A stretch of 64,000 nucleotides of DNA from an uncultured Nitrospira sp. (GCA_902500995.1 CABVSR010000002.1:62001-126000); one strand, 5' to 3'; shown: positions 35,285-43,549, counted from the first letter of the stretch. A program made the numbers and translations. Notes: a model not told the origin generated them from the sequence alone.

Positions 35285-36544
35285 TTAATAGGACGGCAGC
35301 CGACGCCTCTGCTCCTCTTTCGCCGCCGGAGGTTTGGGAATGACCAGCACGCCCGATTCTTCCCAATCGGATGCCCTGTCTAATCCGTCGTCCCCCGCGC
35401 CGAGTTCGGCATGCGCGGGGATGTTATTGTGACGATCGACGACGACGCGCTTCAGCTTGGCGCCGGCTCCGATGTGGGTATGGTCGAAAATGATCGAGTC
35501 TTCGATATAGGCGCCGCGTTCGATGCGCACATGGCGTCCGATGATCGAACGCCTGATATCCGCTTCACTCGCGCGGCTTCCTTCTCCAATGAGAGCATGA
35601 TCGACATAACAATTGACCAGACTCGCCGGAGGACCATAGGAAGGCTCGGTTCTGATCGGCCATTCCTGATTGCGCAAATCGCAGGCAGGCATCTCTCCCA
35701 ATAAATCCATATTGGCCTGCCAATAGGCCTGCATGGTCCCCACGTCACGCCAATAGCCGGCCTCCTCATGGAAACCGACGCCGGGAACTTCGTTGTCGAG
35801 AAAGTTATAGGCCATCACCCGGTCGGTCTTGAGACGGCGGGGCAGAATGTCCCGCCCGAAGTCATGTGATCCCCCGTTTTTCGCGTCTTCCTCCAAGGCC
35901 TGCACCAGCACATCGGCGTTAAACAGATAATTGCCCATGGATGAAAGCGCACGCGCTGGGTCGCCGGGCATGGCCTTGGGAACCGGTGGCTTTTCGTCAA
36001 ATCCCACCACGCGGCTGGTGCGGTCGATTTCGACGATCCCGAAACCCTGCGCATCAGCGAGGGGGACCGGAAGCGTCGCAACCGACACATCCGCTTCCCG
36101 ATCGAGGTGAAACTGCAACATCTGCCGGATATCCATGCGGTAGATATGGTCCGCGCCGAACACGGCAACGATATCGGGAGCAAAATCGCGGATCAGATTG
36201 AGGTTCTGGAACACCGCGTCCGCGGTGCCTTCATACCAGCCCGCCCCGGAGTTCATTTGTGGCGGGACCACCGTGACGAACTGCCGGTCTCCGTCGCCGA
36301 TTCGCCAGGCCTTCCGGAGATGTTCGATCAAGGATTGCGACCGGTATTGCACCATCACATGCATGCCCAGAATGCCGGAGTTATAAAAATTGCTAAGCAC
36401 GAAGTCGATGATGCGATAGGTCCCGCCGAAAGGGACAGCCGGTTTACTGCGCGCTTGGGTCAAGGGCATGAGGCGTGTCCCCTTTCCCCCTGCCAGAATC
36501 ATCGCCAGCACTCGGGGCTGGGTGAACCGTCCTTGTCTCTCCAT
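35285..36544 (-). CDS. glgC: Glucose-1-phosphate adenylyltransferase GlgC
   Basis: 419 aa. The ATG at 36544 is chosen for its GAGG site; the frame extends 11 codons further only because of a 21-bp (seven-codon) duplication. Motifs: MILAGGKGTRLMPLTQARSKPAVPFGGTYRIIDF (nucleotide and activator region), GTADAVFQN, GADHIYRMD, GFDEKP and GYWRDVGTMQAYW, then a C-terminal left-handed beta-helix. It makes ADP-glucose from ATP and glucose-1-phosphate, the committed step of glycogen synthesis, and is coupled to treY. Confidence 0.97.
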   Translation of the reverse strand: MERQGRFTQPRVLAMILAGGKGTRLMPLTQARSKPAVPFGGTYRIIDFVLSNFYNSGILGMHVMVQYRSQSLIEHLRKAWRIGDGDRQFVTVVPPQMNSGAGWYEGTADAVFQNLNLIRDFAPDIVAVFGADHIYRMDIRQMLQFHLDREADVSVATLPVPLADAQGFGIVEIDRTSRVVGFDEKPPVPKAMPGDPARALSSMGNYLFNADVLVQALEEDAKNGGSHDFGRDILPRRLKTDRVMAYNFLDNEVPGVGFHEEAGYWRDVGTMQAYWQANMDLLGEMPACDLRNQEWPIRTEPSYGPPASLVNCYVDHALIGEGSRASEADIRRSIIGRHVRIERGAYIEDSIIFDHTHIGAGAKLKRVVVDRHNNIPAHAELGAGDDGLDRASDWEESGVLVIPKPPAAKEEQRRRLPSY

Positions 36545-36584
36545 ATTTATCCTCACTGCCGTTATATTTATCCTCACTGCCGTT
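36543..36584 (-). repeat. Perfect 21-bp tandem duplication covering the glgC ribosome-binding site
   Basis: Two head-to-tail copies of a 21-bp unit (36543-36563 and 36564-36584), each including the Shine-Dalgarno GAGGATAAAT on the minus strand. Only the copy next to the gene is followed by ATG. The duplication lengthens the predicted leader from about 44 to about 65 nt. Confidence 0.95.
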
Positions 36585-36615
36585 GATGATGAGTGCCTCG
36601 GGCAGAGGCAGCATC

Positions 36616-36660
36616 ACCTTACACAACATCCCTGCGTCGGGGTACTGGACAAACCCCTAG
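36616..36660 (-). promoter_or_regulatory. CYAGGG-box promoter of glgC-treY
   Basis: Minus direction: box CTAGGGGTTTGTCCAG (36660-36645), 23 bp, then TAAGGT (36621-36616). Confidence 0.7.
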
Positions 36661-36794
36661 AGCGGCCTTGTTGCAGGCCTTCTCGAAACGTTCAATGTTC
36701 CTGTTCGCCCTCGAGAAGGACTCCCGGCAGGAGATCAATCAGCCGCGATGTGCTCGGGCCATCCGGCTCGAACACGTAGTGGCCATGCAGCTGA

Positions 36795-37358
36795 TTAGAG
36801 TTTTCCCACCAGGTCGAGGCCGGGCGTCAGCGTGGGCTGCCCCGGTTGCCAGCCGGCGGGACAGGCTTCGCCCTCGCCTTCACGCACTCGTACGGCCGCC
36901 TGAAGTTTCCGCAGCGTCTCTGCCATATTCCGACCGATGCTGTTGTCGTGCACCTCACAGGCCCGGAGCACCCCGTCCGGATCGATCACGAACGTTCCTC
37001 GAAGGGCGACCCCCTCCTCCTCCAGATACACGCCGAATTGACGGCTCAACGTCCCGGTCACATCGGCGATCAACGGGAATTCGACGGAGCGCACCATCGG
37101 GGAGCTGTCATGCCAGGCCTTGTGTACATACACGGAGTCGGTGCTGACGCCGCACACCTGCGCGTCCAGCTTGACGAATTCGGGATAGAGCCGCGCAATG
37201 TCCGCCAATTCCGTCGGGCAGACAAAGGTAAAGTCGCCGGGATAGAAGAGGAGAATCAGCCAGCGGCCCCGGAACTCATCCAACACCAGGCTGCGTATTT
37301 CTTCCTGATGGTAGGCCTGCACCGTCGCCGGCCCGATCACGCGTCCGATGGCATTCAT
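36795..37358 (-). CDS. Typical 2-Cys peroxiredoxin (AhpC/Prx1 class)
   Basis: 187 aa, ATG behind GAAAGGA. Peroxidatic Cys in FTFVCPTE (about residue 47) and resolving Cys in GEACPAGW (about 165). It reduces H2O2 and organic peroxides using a thioredoxin-like donor. It lies 59 bp after the diheme peroxidase gene on the same strand, so both peroxide-removing enzymes probably share one transcript. Confidence 0.95.
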   Translation of the reverse strand: MNAIGRVIGPATVQAYHQEEIRSLVLDEFRGRWLILLFYPGDFTFVCPTELADIARLYPEFVKLDAQVCGVSTDSVYVHKAWHDSSPMVRSVEFPLIADVTGTLSRQFGVYLEEEGVALRGTFVIDPDGVLRACEVHDNSIGRNMAETLRKLQAAVRVREGEGEACPAGWQPGQPTLTPGLDLVGKL

Positions 37359-37417
37359 GGCATCCTTTCTCGATCCGACCGGTGGCCGATCCGGCGACCT
37401 TTCGCGTTTATCTGCGA

Positions 37418-38875
37418 TCAGAGGGCCCGCAGAAACGCCACCAACGCGGCTTTTTCGTCGCTGTTCAATTTCAGTCCCCCGACGACATTGAAGAATTCGA
37501 CGCTATCCTCTAGCGTCGGCAATCGTCCGTCGTGGAAATACGGCGGTGAGTCCTTAATCCCGCGTAAGGCAAACGTCTTGATCGGCCCATCGGCTTCCGC
37601 TCCGAACCGTTCCAAAAATAGATCATGCATCATGTGATCAGTGTAGGCCGGCGGTTGGTGGCAGACGGCGCAGCGGGCCTTGCCGAAGAACAGTTCCTCT
37701 CCGGCGATTTCTTGCCGATCGGCGCGGGATCGATCCAACCGTCCGGTCATGGGATCCAGTTTCGGTGCCGGAGGAAAATCGATCATGTTTTGGATTTGGG
37801 CCATGTGCGCGACCAGCAAACGATCAATGATGTTGACGCCTTTCTTGGCGGCGCGAATGTGGTCGCCGTTGAAATAAGCGGTCCGCTGCTCGAACTCCGT
37901 GAAGTCCTCCACCGACCGCAGACTGCGTTTCGATCCATGAATCTGTTGATTGAACATGCCCCGCAAGCTCACCGTATCCAAGCGCAGCCGGTCGAGCTGG
38001 GGACGTGTATCAGGATTCAAATGAAATTGGCCCGTGGTATGAAAGTTCACATGGCAGTCCAGACAAGCCACGCCGGCGCTGGGCTTGGGTGACTTGCGAT
38101 CCGCCGTGAGGTTGAATTCTTCCTGAGGAAACTGCGTCACCAGCATTCTCAGACCATCCAATTGCACCGGGGTGATCAATCCCCGGAAGAGGCGGTCGAA
38201 ATTTTCCAGGCTCAAGACCTCCCCTTGCGACACGTCGCCCAGTTCAGGATGGGTAGTCAGAAAAATCGGCGGTGGAAACTCCGGGAGAAAACAGGCCGGA
38301 AGATCGAAAACGACATCGAAACGTTCCAATCGGGGAAACAGGCGGATTTGCTCGTCGGGAAACACCATGCCTCCAACCTCATGCTTCACATGGGGCAATC
38401 GCATGAAACCGGCGGGAAAGGCCTTTTGTTTTCTGATCTCGTCCGCGTCCATCCGAGCAAGTGTGTCCCACGTGACGCCTTCTTTCAGTTGCACGGTGGG
38501 GCCGATCGGTTGCGGTTTGCCCTTGGTCATGCGCACCGCCGGGTGCGTTTTGCAGTCCAGTCGGTATCGGTCGTGCAAGAGCTTGGACTGTCTGGCCATC
38601 ACCTTCGGTTTGTCTTCTATGTCCTTGGCCATGGCCTGCTGTGCCAGGCGCGCGGCCGATCGACCGGGGGGGCCACCGAACAGATCGTAGGAGAAATCGA
38701 CGCCTTCGAACCCTTTTTCCTTGGTCTTTTCAATGGCGGGATCCACAGGGGGCCGTGACTCGCCCTCTCGATTGGCCTGTACATAGGTCCCTGATACGGC
38801 CAGGATCAGCGCCAGCGCAGGCATGTACATCGCGGCCTTCCGAGCGAACCGGCTCGTCTTCTTTGTGTGATTCAC
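37418..38875 (-). CDS. Diheme cytochrome c peroxidase/MauG-like protein
   Basis: 485 aa from a GTG; AGGAGG lies 11 nt upstream. A signal peptide (AAMYMPALALILAVSGTYVQA) is followed by two CXXCH heme-binding motifs, CLDCH (about residue 273) and CAVCH (about 406). This is the order seen in bacterial cytochrome c peroxidases and MauG-like proteins. The N-terminal 200 residues are longer than in classical CcpA. It most likely detoxifies periplasmic H2O2 with electrons from cytochrome c; an oxidase-type role is possible. Confidence 0.88.
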   Translation of the reverse strand: MNHTKKTSRFARKAAMYMPALALILAVSGTYVQANREGESRPPVDPAIEKTKEKGFEGVDFSYDLFGGPPGRSAARLAQQAMAKDIEDKPKVMARQSKLLHDRYRLDCKTHPAVRMTKGKPQPIGPTVQLKEGVTWDTLARMDADEIRKQKAFPAGFMRLPHVKHEVGGMVFPDEQIRLFPRLERFDVVFDLPACFLPEFPPPIFLTTHPELGDVSQGEVLSLENFDRLFRGLITPVQLDGLRMLVTQFPQEEFNLTADRKSPKPSAGVACLDCHVNFHTTGQFHLNPDTRPQLDRLRLDTVSLRGMFNQQIHGSKRSLRSVEDFTEFEQRTAYFNGDHIRAAKKGVNIIDRLLVAHMAQIQNMIDFPPAPKLDPMTGRLDRSRADRQEIAGEELFFGKARCAVCHQPPAYTDHMMHDLFLERFGAEADGPIKTFALRGIKDSPPYFHDGRLPTLEDSVEFFNVVGGLKLNSDEKAALVAFLRAL

Positions 38876-38941
38876 GATGACTCTCGCCTCCTGTTGGGTT
38901 CGGATTTCCGCTCACCTTCTCGCTCTTACTCCGCGAAAAAA

Positions 38942-38987
38942 AGTGTACGCAGCCTTATCGCAATCTCCCTACTAGGTAGATCCCTGG
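38942..38987 (-). promoter_or_regulatory. CYAGGG-box promoter of the peroxidase/peroxiredoxin genes
   Basis: Minus direction: box CCAGGGATCTACCTAG (38987-38972), 24 bp, then TACACT (38947-38942). It is back-to-back with the box at 39021. Confidence 0.65.
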
Positions 38988-39020
38988 ATCATGTTCCGGT
39001 CCGAGCGGCGATGACAGAAA

Positions 39021-39065
39021 CCAGGGTCTCCCCTAGTGCTCGGCGGGGTGATTGCTCCCTAGGAT
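39021..39065 (+). promoter_or_regulatory. CYAGGG-box promoter of the zinc-ribbon gene at 39107
   Basis: Box CCAGGGTCTCCCCTAG (39021-39036), 23 bp, then TAGGAT (39060-39065), identical to the -10 at 29771. The leader to the ATG is about 35 nt. Confidence 0.7.
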
Positions 39066-39106
39066 GAATCCGACAAGCAACGGACCTCGAGCGAAGGGAG
39101 CACCCT

Positions 39107-39328
39107 ATGAACTGTGACCGATGCAGCAACTTAATGTTCCCCGTGGCGCTTCAAGATTGGGGCGGAGGCCTCCAGAGTCAGGACGTGGCTGCCTGGCGTT
39201 GTTTCGCCTGCGGGGAAATCGTGGATCAGCTCATTTCGGAAAATCGGACACGCGGAGGAGCCGCGACGGAGGAGTGGCGCCGGGGAGGCGCTCGACGGCG
39301 AGTCAACGCGATCGGTCTCTTGCGCTAA
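39107..39328 (+). CDS. Small zinc-ribbon protein
   Basis: 73 aa, ATG behind GAAGGGAG. Two CXXC knuckles, CDRC (3-6) and CFAC (about 32-35), with GEIVDQLI after the second, followed by a very basic Arg/Gly tail. A similar protein is encoded at 48321 (CLRC/CMMC, GDIVDPVI). These are probably small nucleic-acid- or protein-binding zinc ribbons. Family name not known to me. Confidence 0.8.
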   Translation: MNCDRCSNLMFPVALQDWGGGLQSQDVAAWRCFACGEIVDQLISENRTRGGAATEEWRRGGARRRVNAIGLLR

Positions 39329-39352
39329 ACAGCCGTAACAGTTCTCGCCTTC

Positions 39353-39387
39353 CGGGCGCCGGTGTATCGTCCGGCGCCCGTCTTTTT
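39353..39387 (+). terminator. Intrinsic terminator after the zinc-ribbon gene
   Basis: Perfect 10-bp arms CGGGCGCCGG / CCGGCGCCCG with an 8-nt loop, followed by TCTTTTTCTT. Confidence 0.88.
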
Positions 39388-39395
39388 CTTCCCTC

Positions 39396-39596
39396 TCAAG
39401 GACTATTCGGGGTCGGATCGTACCCTTCGAAAGGCTGCCGTCCCATGGTCAGCACCACCGCCACCAGCGCGAGCACGAGCAACAGATAAAAGCCGATGCG
39501 GAACGCCTCCGTGTACGGCGTACTGAATAACCCGAATGCATATAGGCCTGTCAGGATCATGCCTATCAGCACAACGGCAACCAGCAGGGTCGTCAT
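39396..39596 (-). CDS. Small two-helix membrane protein
   Basis: 66 aa with a very strong GGAGGTGATGCC site. Two hydrophobic helices (LLVAVVLIGMILTGLYAFGLF and FYLLLVLALVAVVLTM) and a short polar tail with GYDPTP. The ATG overlaps the TGA of the proline-rich gene before it. No family recognised; it resembles the small stress-induced membrane peptides common in such clusters. Confidence 0.78.
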   Translation of the reverse strand: MTTLLVAVVLIGMILTGLYAFGLFSTPYTEAFRIGFYLLLVLALVAVVLTMGRQPFEGYDPTPNSP

Positions 39597-39763
39597 GGCA
39601 TCACCTCCAGCTTGATGGGGGATTGTCCCTCATCCGGATCTCGGATCGGCGGATCGTCAACCGGCGGATCTTCTTGCGGGGGAGGATCGTCCGGCGGCTC
39701 TTTCCGGGGCGGCTTTCTTGGGCCTGGTTCTCTGACCGGCGGTCTGGATTTCGCCTTCCTCAT
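39593..39763 (-). CDS. Proline/acid-rich mini-protein
   Basis: 56 aa from ATG at 39763; no strong ribosome-binding site. Pro, Asp, Glu and Lys make up most of it (PPVREPGPRKPPRKEPPDDP, then PPPQEDPPVDDPPIRDPDEG). Its last codons form the Shine-Dalgarno of the next gene and the two overlap by ATGA, which supports translation. The longer frame continuing to 41119 is only antisense to other genes. Confidence 0.5.
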   Translation of the reverse strand: MRKAKSRPPVREPGPRKPPRKEPPDDPPPQEDPPVDDPPIRDPDEGQSPIKLEVMP

Positions 39764-40072
39764 AACTGAAAGGTCAGCAAGACTAGTGCCTCCCTGACCA
39801 AGCCGGCCATACGTACTCCGTAGCATGGTGTTCCACAAGCGCTGCGTGATCCCTTGCAGAACCGGCAAAGGATGGCCTGTCCTGCAGGGGACAGATTGTC
39901 CGCCGCGCAGCGGGCTTCCGGTCCTATCGGCCATCCTTACTCGCGCAAGAGAAACCGCATCTTTCAAGCGTTTTGCAGGACACAGAGACTTGACGTCGAA
40001 TCCGGCGCGTCTCTTGCTAAGAACAACGTACAAGCAGGTCGATTGCACTGAACGATATATGAAGGAGCCATC
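39764..40072. other. Intergenic region with a three-way-junction-like inverted-repeat structure
   Basis: No gene is seen. Outer arms AAGGATGGCC (39868-39877) and GGCCATCCTT (39929-39938) pair perfectly. Inside them are TGTCC/GGACA (39878-39893, part of an 18-bp dyad CTGTCCTGCAGGGGACAG) and CCGC/GCGG (about 39900-39914). It could be a structured leader RNA, an operator cluster or a mobile remnant. Downstream lies a possible TTGACG -35 about 80 bp before the ATG at 40073. Confidence 0.5.
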
Positions 40073-40918
40073 ATGAACGAGCAGACTCTTCATCTTTTTC
40101 AACGGACCAAGAGAATTCGCGTGGCCGCCTGTATCGGCATGACCGCGATGTGTCTCGCAGCCACTGCGCCTATGCCGTCCGCGTCGGCCGCTGAGGGGTC
40201 GGGCGGCATGAAACAGTCCACCCTTCGTGATGACGCGGAAGCGCTGTTGAAAGGGAATCGAACGGTGCTCGCCACGGTGCTTGCCGTGACCTCCGACCAG
40301 ATCAAAGTAGATGTCGGAGAAGTACAGCCTCGTTTCTTGCCGCTCAAGCAGGCACAACAGAAGGGTTTCCCAAAATTGTCTGAAGGCGATGACCTCATCG
40401 TCGTCCTGAATGAACAGAATCTTCTGGTGGATTATCACCCGCTGGACGGCGAGTCGAGCGCGCATACGATCATTCGCGGGGAGCTCACGCAAAATCTTCC
40501 CGTCGGCCAAGAGACAGCCGTCATTAAATCCGGAGGCAAGGAACAGTCCTTCACCATTCGATCCCAGGCGCGGAGCAAAGTCGCGGCCATTCCGCGCGGA
40601 GCGACCGCCGTGTTCCTGATCGATGAGACCAATCAGATTGCCGACGTGAGCCTCTCCCGGAAGCAGGCCGCCGAGCACGCGAATGCCGGGATGTCGCCCA
40701 TCAAGGGAGCGCACAGGCAGGTTGAAGGAACCGTGGCGACGCCGCTCAAGTCGAATCAGATCACGATTCACACCCGCGAGGGCGGAGACAAGCCCTTTGA
40801 GGTGAGGGAGATCCTGCAATCGAAGATGGCCGGGCTCCGCTCCGGAGACGCGGTGGTGTTGCTCGTGGATGGAGACAATAAGGTCATCGACGTGGCGATT
40901 CCACCCAAAGGGAAATAG
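40073..40918 (+). CDS. Periplasmic protein with three OB-like repeats
   Basis: 281 aa, ATG behind GAAGGAG. Signal peptide (AACIGMTAMCLAATAPMPSASAAE). Three related beta-rich units follow, each of the form strand-DQIKVD...LSEGDDLIVVLNEQNLLVDYHP, at about 60-125, 132-195 and 212-272. The third ends in LRSGDAVVLLVDGDNKVIDVAIP. It looks like tandem OB or SH3-like barrels comparable to those in the proteins at 24940 and 46654. No catalytic motif. Convergent with the NtrC-type gene. Confidence 0.8.
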   Translation: MNEQTLHLFQRTKRIRVAACIGMTAMCLAATAPMPSASAAEGSGGMKQSTLRDDAEALLKGNRTVLATVLAVTSDQIKVDVGEVQPRFLPLKQAQQKGFPKLSEGDDLIVVLNEQNLLVDYHPLDGESSAHTIIRGELTQNLPVGQETAVIKSGGKEQSFTIRSQARSKVAAIPRGATAVFLIDETNQIADVSLSRKQAAEHANAGMSPIKGAHRQVEGTVATPLKSNQITIHTREGGDKPFEVREILQSKMAGLRSGDAVVLLVDGDNKVIDVAIPPKGK

Positions 40919-40956
40919 GTGGAATGGGCGGGGTTGCATGGCAAAACACAGATCGG

Positions 40957-42327
40957 TCATGCAACTCCGTAACCTGCGGCCACCCCGTAGTGGCGAAGTT
41001 TGCGCAAGAGCGTCTTGCGGTGGATACCCAGGATTGTCGCGGAGCGTGAAAGGTCTCGCGCATGCGAATCCAGCACGCGGAGGATGTGGGTTCGTTCGAG
41101 GTCTTCCAGCGTGACCCACCCTTGCGCGCGAGCCAACCCTTCGGGCATGGCGTCCTTGATGGACGGGGGAAGATCCTCGGGACAGATGACCGAGTAGGGG
41201 CTCAAGGTGACGGCCCGCTCAATGGCATGTTCCAGTTCACGGACGTTGCCCGGCCACCAATAGCGGCGAAGGGCCGCCAGCGTGTCAGGCGAGAGCTCAG
41301 TGACGGGCGGGACCTTCATGGACCCGTACAGATGAAGAAAGCGTTTCGCCAGCAGCGGGAGATCCTCCAGGCGCTCCCGCAGCGGAGGAATGTCGATCGT
41401 GACGACATTCATCCTGTAATAGAGATCTTCTCGAAAGGTCCCGGCCCTGACGAGAGGTTCGAGGGGGAGTTTGGAGGCCGCAATGATCCTGACATCCAAG
41501 GCCGTCGACGCGGTGCTGCCGACACGGCGGATTTCTTTTTCCTGGATGACGCGCAGCAGCTTGCCCTGTAGGGCGGGAGAGAGGTCGGCGACTTCGTCCA
41601 GAAAGCAGGTGCCGGTATGGGCCTGTTCCAGCAGTCCCTTGCGGGAGGATATGGCTCCGGTAAACGACCCGCGCTCATGCCCGAACAGTTCGGACTCCAA
41701 TAAACTGTCGGCCAGCGCGCCTCCATCCACGGTGACAAACGGTTTGCAGCACCGAGGTCCGCTGGCATGGATGGCGCGGGCGATGAGTTCCTTACCGGTG
41801 CCGCTTTCGCCTTGAAGCAAGACGGAACTATCGGTTTGGGCGACACGGGCAATCGCCTTGTACACTTGCACCATGCTGGGACTGCTGCCCACTAGACTGC
41901 CAAATGGAGACGTGTCATCGGGACGGGCGTCGAATGCAGGAACGACTTCTCCGTTCCCCATACGCGCCTGCTCAACCGCGCGCTTGGCGATGGAACGGAC
42001 CTCTGCTGCGGTGAAGGGTTTGCTCACATAGTCGAATGCCCCGGCCTTCAGGCCCTCGACCGCCGTTCTCAGCGAACCATGTGCGGTCATCAACACGATC
42101 GGGGTTGCGGGGCAACGCCCGCGCAGATGGCGCAAATAGGTCAGCTCATCAGTGTGCGGAGGCAGGTCCGTGAGGATGAGATCCACCGATTTTCGTTCGA
42201 GGTACCCGCCGGCGTCCTGCGGGTCTCGCACGGAAGAGACGTCGTATCCGTCTTCCGACAAAATCTCTTGCAAATCAGTGACGGCACCCACGTTGCTGTC
42301 GACGATGAGAATTCGAGCCTGTGTCAT
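40957..42327 (-). CDS. NtrC-family sigma-54-dependent response regulator
   Basis: 456 aa. Receiver (1-120) with acceptor Asp in LILTDLPP, but the usual second acidic residue of the pocket is replaced (LIVDSNVG). The central AAA+ domain has Walker A GESGTGKE, the sigma-54-contacting loop GSFTGA, Walker B GTCFLDEV and an arginine-finger region (FREDLYYRMNVV). The Fis-type HTH at the C-terminus (LSRSATILGIHRKTLLRKLRHYGV) is complete. It activates sigma-54 promoters. Its own promoter carries a CYAGGG box, which places it downstream of the stress regulon. Confidence 0.94.
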   Translation of the reverse strand: MTQARILIVDSNVGAVTDLQEILSEDGYDVSSVRDPQDAGGYLERKSVDLILTDLPPHTDELTYLRHLRGRCPATPIVLMTAHGSLRTAVEGLKAGAFDYVSKPFTAAEVRSIAKRAVEQARMGNGEVVPAFDARPDDTSPFGSLVGSSPSMVQVYKAIARVAQTDSSVLLQGESGTGKELIARAIHASGPRCCKPFVTVDGGALADSLLESELFGHERGSFTGAISSRKGLLEQAHTGTCFLDEVADLSPALQGKLLRVIQEKEIRRVGSTASTALDVRIIAASKLPLEPLVRAGTFREDLYYRMNVVTIDIPPLRERLEDLPLLAKRFLHLYGSMKVPPVTELSPDTLAALRRYWWPGNVRELEHAIERAVTLSPYSVICPEDLPPSIKDAMPEGLARAQGWVTLEDLERTHILRVLDSHARDLSRSATILGIHRKTLLRKLRHYGVAAGYGVA

Positions 42328-42380
42328 TGTGTGATTCGTCCAATGAGAGAGGGTTTAGTAGCCAATGCCATTGAGAATGT

Positions 42381-42425
42381 AGACTACCCCTCAGAAAAAT
42401 CCTCGACACCTGGATGAAACCCTGG
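42381..42425 (-). promoter_or_regulatory. CYAGGG-box promoter of the NtrC-type regulator
   Basis: Minus direction: box CCAGGGTTTCATCCAG (42425-42410), 23 bp, then TAGTCT (42386-42381). The leader to ATG 42327 is about 47 nt. The box ends only 16 bp from the ATG of the divergent proline-rich gene. Confidence 0.7.
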
Positions 42426-42441
42426 TCCTTCCGGAGGCCTG

Positions 42442-42753
42442 ATGCCACTGTCCATACCAACCGCCACACGCAAGCCGGAACGTCCCATATCGTTTCAATG
42501 CGTTACGTTTCACCGCGCGGCGGCCGGCATGTCACGCGTTCATCCGGCACCTCCGCGGTCCGGCTCGTGGCCCTTGCCGGCATGCCTGGCGATGGCCCTG
42601 ATGTTGGTGCTGTCGATTTCCGCCACCGCGCAGTCTCAACAACCTGAACCCATTCCGCCTGCGCCCATCCCCGGTCCTTCCCCAAAACCGCTCCCGCCAG
42701 CTCCCATTCCCCCTCCCGCACCCAAGCCTATCCCCCCTGCCCCGCCCCGCTAA
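42442..42753 (+). CDS. Proline-rich signal-anchored or exported protein
   Basis: 103 aa from ATG with GGAGGCCTG; an internal ATG at 42529 would give a more usual signal peptide but has no ribosome-binding site. A hydrophobic segment (PLPACLAMALMLVLSISATAQ, about 44-64) is followed by regular Pro repeats (PAPIPGPSPKPLPPAPIPPP). Similar in plan to the proteins at 28020 and 20573. Probably an extended periplasmic spacer. Confidence 0.65.
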   Translation: MPLSIPTATRKPERPISFQCVTFHRAAAGMSRVHPAPPRSGSWPLPACLAMALMLVLSISATAQSQQPEPIPPAPIPGPSPKPLPPAPIPPPAPKPIPPAPPR

Positions 42754-42892
42754 CCGCGCCTGCTCCAATCCAAGCGATGCAGCCAGCATGTTCTGTGGCA
42801 CAAACAGGGGATTCTCCTGGGGCCGATCGAGCCTGGCGCCGTGATAGGCATGAGTTGAACGCAGCACATCGCCTGTCATGAAGGGAGCGGGT

Positions 42893-43471
42893 ATGAAGAA
42901 ATGGCTGGCATCCTTCGCATTGGCGGCTCTGGTTTCCACTGGAAGCCCCGGCTTGTCCCGGGGCCTTGAATTTACTGCCGATCGCGTCACCCACACCGAT
43001 CGGGGTTTTCACTACACGCGGATTTTCTATCATGACGGGATGTGGCGCCTGGAACACAACGAGCGAGGGCCCGTCAGCGTCACGATCGTCCGGGCTGATC
43101 GGAACGAAGTCTGGCATCTGTTGCCCGCAACGCACCATTACAAAACCGTCTCTTACCACAGGGATTACGCCCTCCATCTCGCGACCACGCTCGACAATGA
43201 AACGTCCCGCGAAATGATCGGCGTCCAGGATCTGGATGGGCACCCCACCGTGTTGTACGAGGTCATGACCACGTCGCCGGCGGGATTTCGGGAAAGTTAT
43301 TACCAGTGGATTGCGACCGACATTAATTTTCCGTTGAAACTCGCCAAAAAGAACGGCGACTGGATGGTGCAGTATCGCCACGTTAAGTTGGGCCCGGTCT
43401 CGGAGGTATTTTTTCAACTGCCGCACCACTACGTGCCTCTGGATCGCACTCAATTGGACGGCACTCAATAA
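42893..43471 (+). CDS. Periplasmic LolA/DUF4412-like protein
   Basis: 192 aa, ATG behind GGGAGCGGG. Signal peptide (WLASFALAALVSTGSPGLSRG). The mature part is beta-rich (LEFTADRVTHTDRGFHYTRIFYHDGMWRLE, WHLLPATHHYKTVSY, ESYYQWIATDINFPLKLAKK) with the layout of LolA/LolB-like lipid-binding folds such as DUF4412. Role unknown; it may bind lipoprotein or hydrophobic ligands in the envelope. Confidence 0.72.
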   Translation: MKKWLASFALAALVSTGSPGLSRGLEFTADRVTHTDRGFHYTRIFYHDGMWRLEHNERGPVSVTIVRADRNEVWHLLPATHHYKTVSYHRDYALHLATTLDNETSREMIGVQDLDGHPTVLYEVMTTSPAGFRESYYQWIATDINFPLKLAKKNGDWMVQYRHVKLGPVSEVFFQLPHHYVPLDRTQLDGTQ

Positions 43472-43549
43472 TCTCATTCACTCCGGTTGCCTTCATCCTC
43501 GCCCACCGCGGGGGTGAGACCACCGGCGCCTGGCAAGGAGGTTGATCGC

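Noticed and set aside
36661-36794. Stop-to-stop minus-strand frame after the peroxiredoxin gene with protein-like residues (HGHYVFEPDGPSTSRLIDLL)
   Set aside because: No ATG and no ribosome-binding site; 43 codons at most. Could be a remnant but is not supportable.
39777-39794. CTAGTGCCTCCCTGAC as another CYAGGG box
   Set aside because: Half-site spacing is off by one and no TANNNT lies at 22-24 bp.
39764-41119. Minus-strand frame of about 450 codons running on from the proline-rich gene
   Set aside because: It is antisense to the well-supported exported protein at 40073-40918 and has no start signal; only the last 56 codons (39593-39763) are protein-like.
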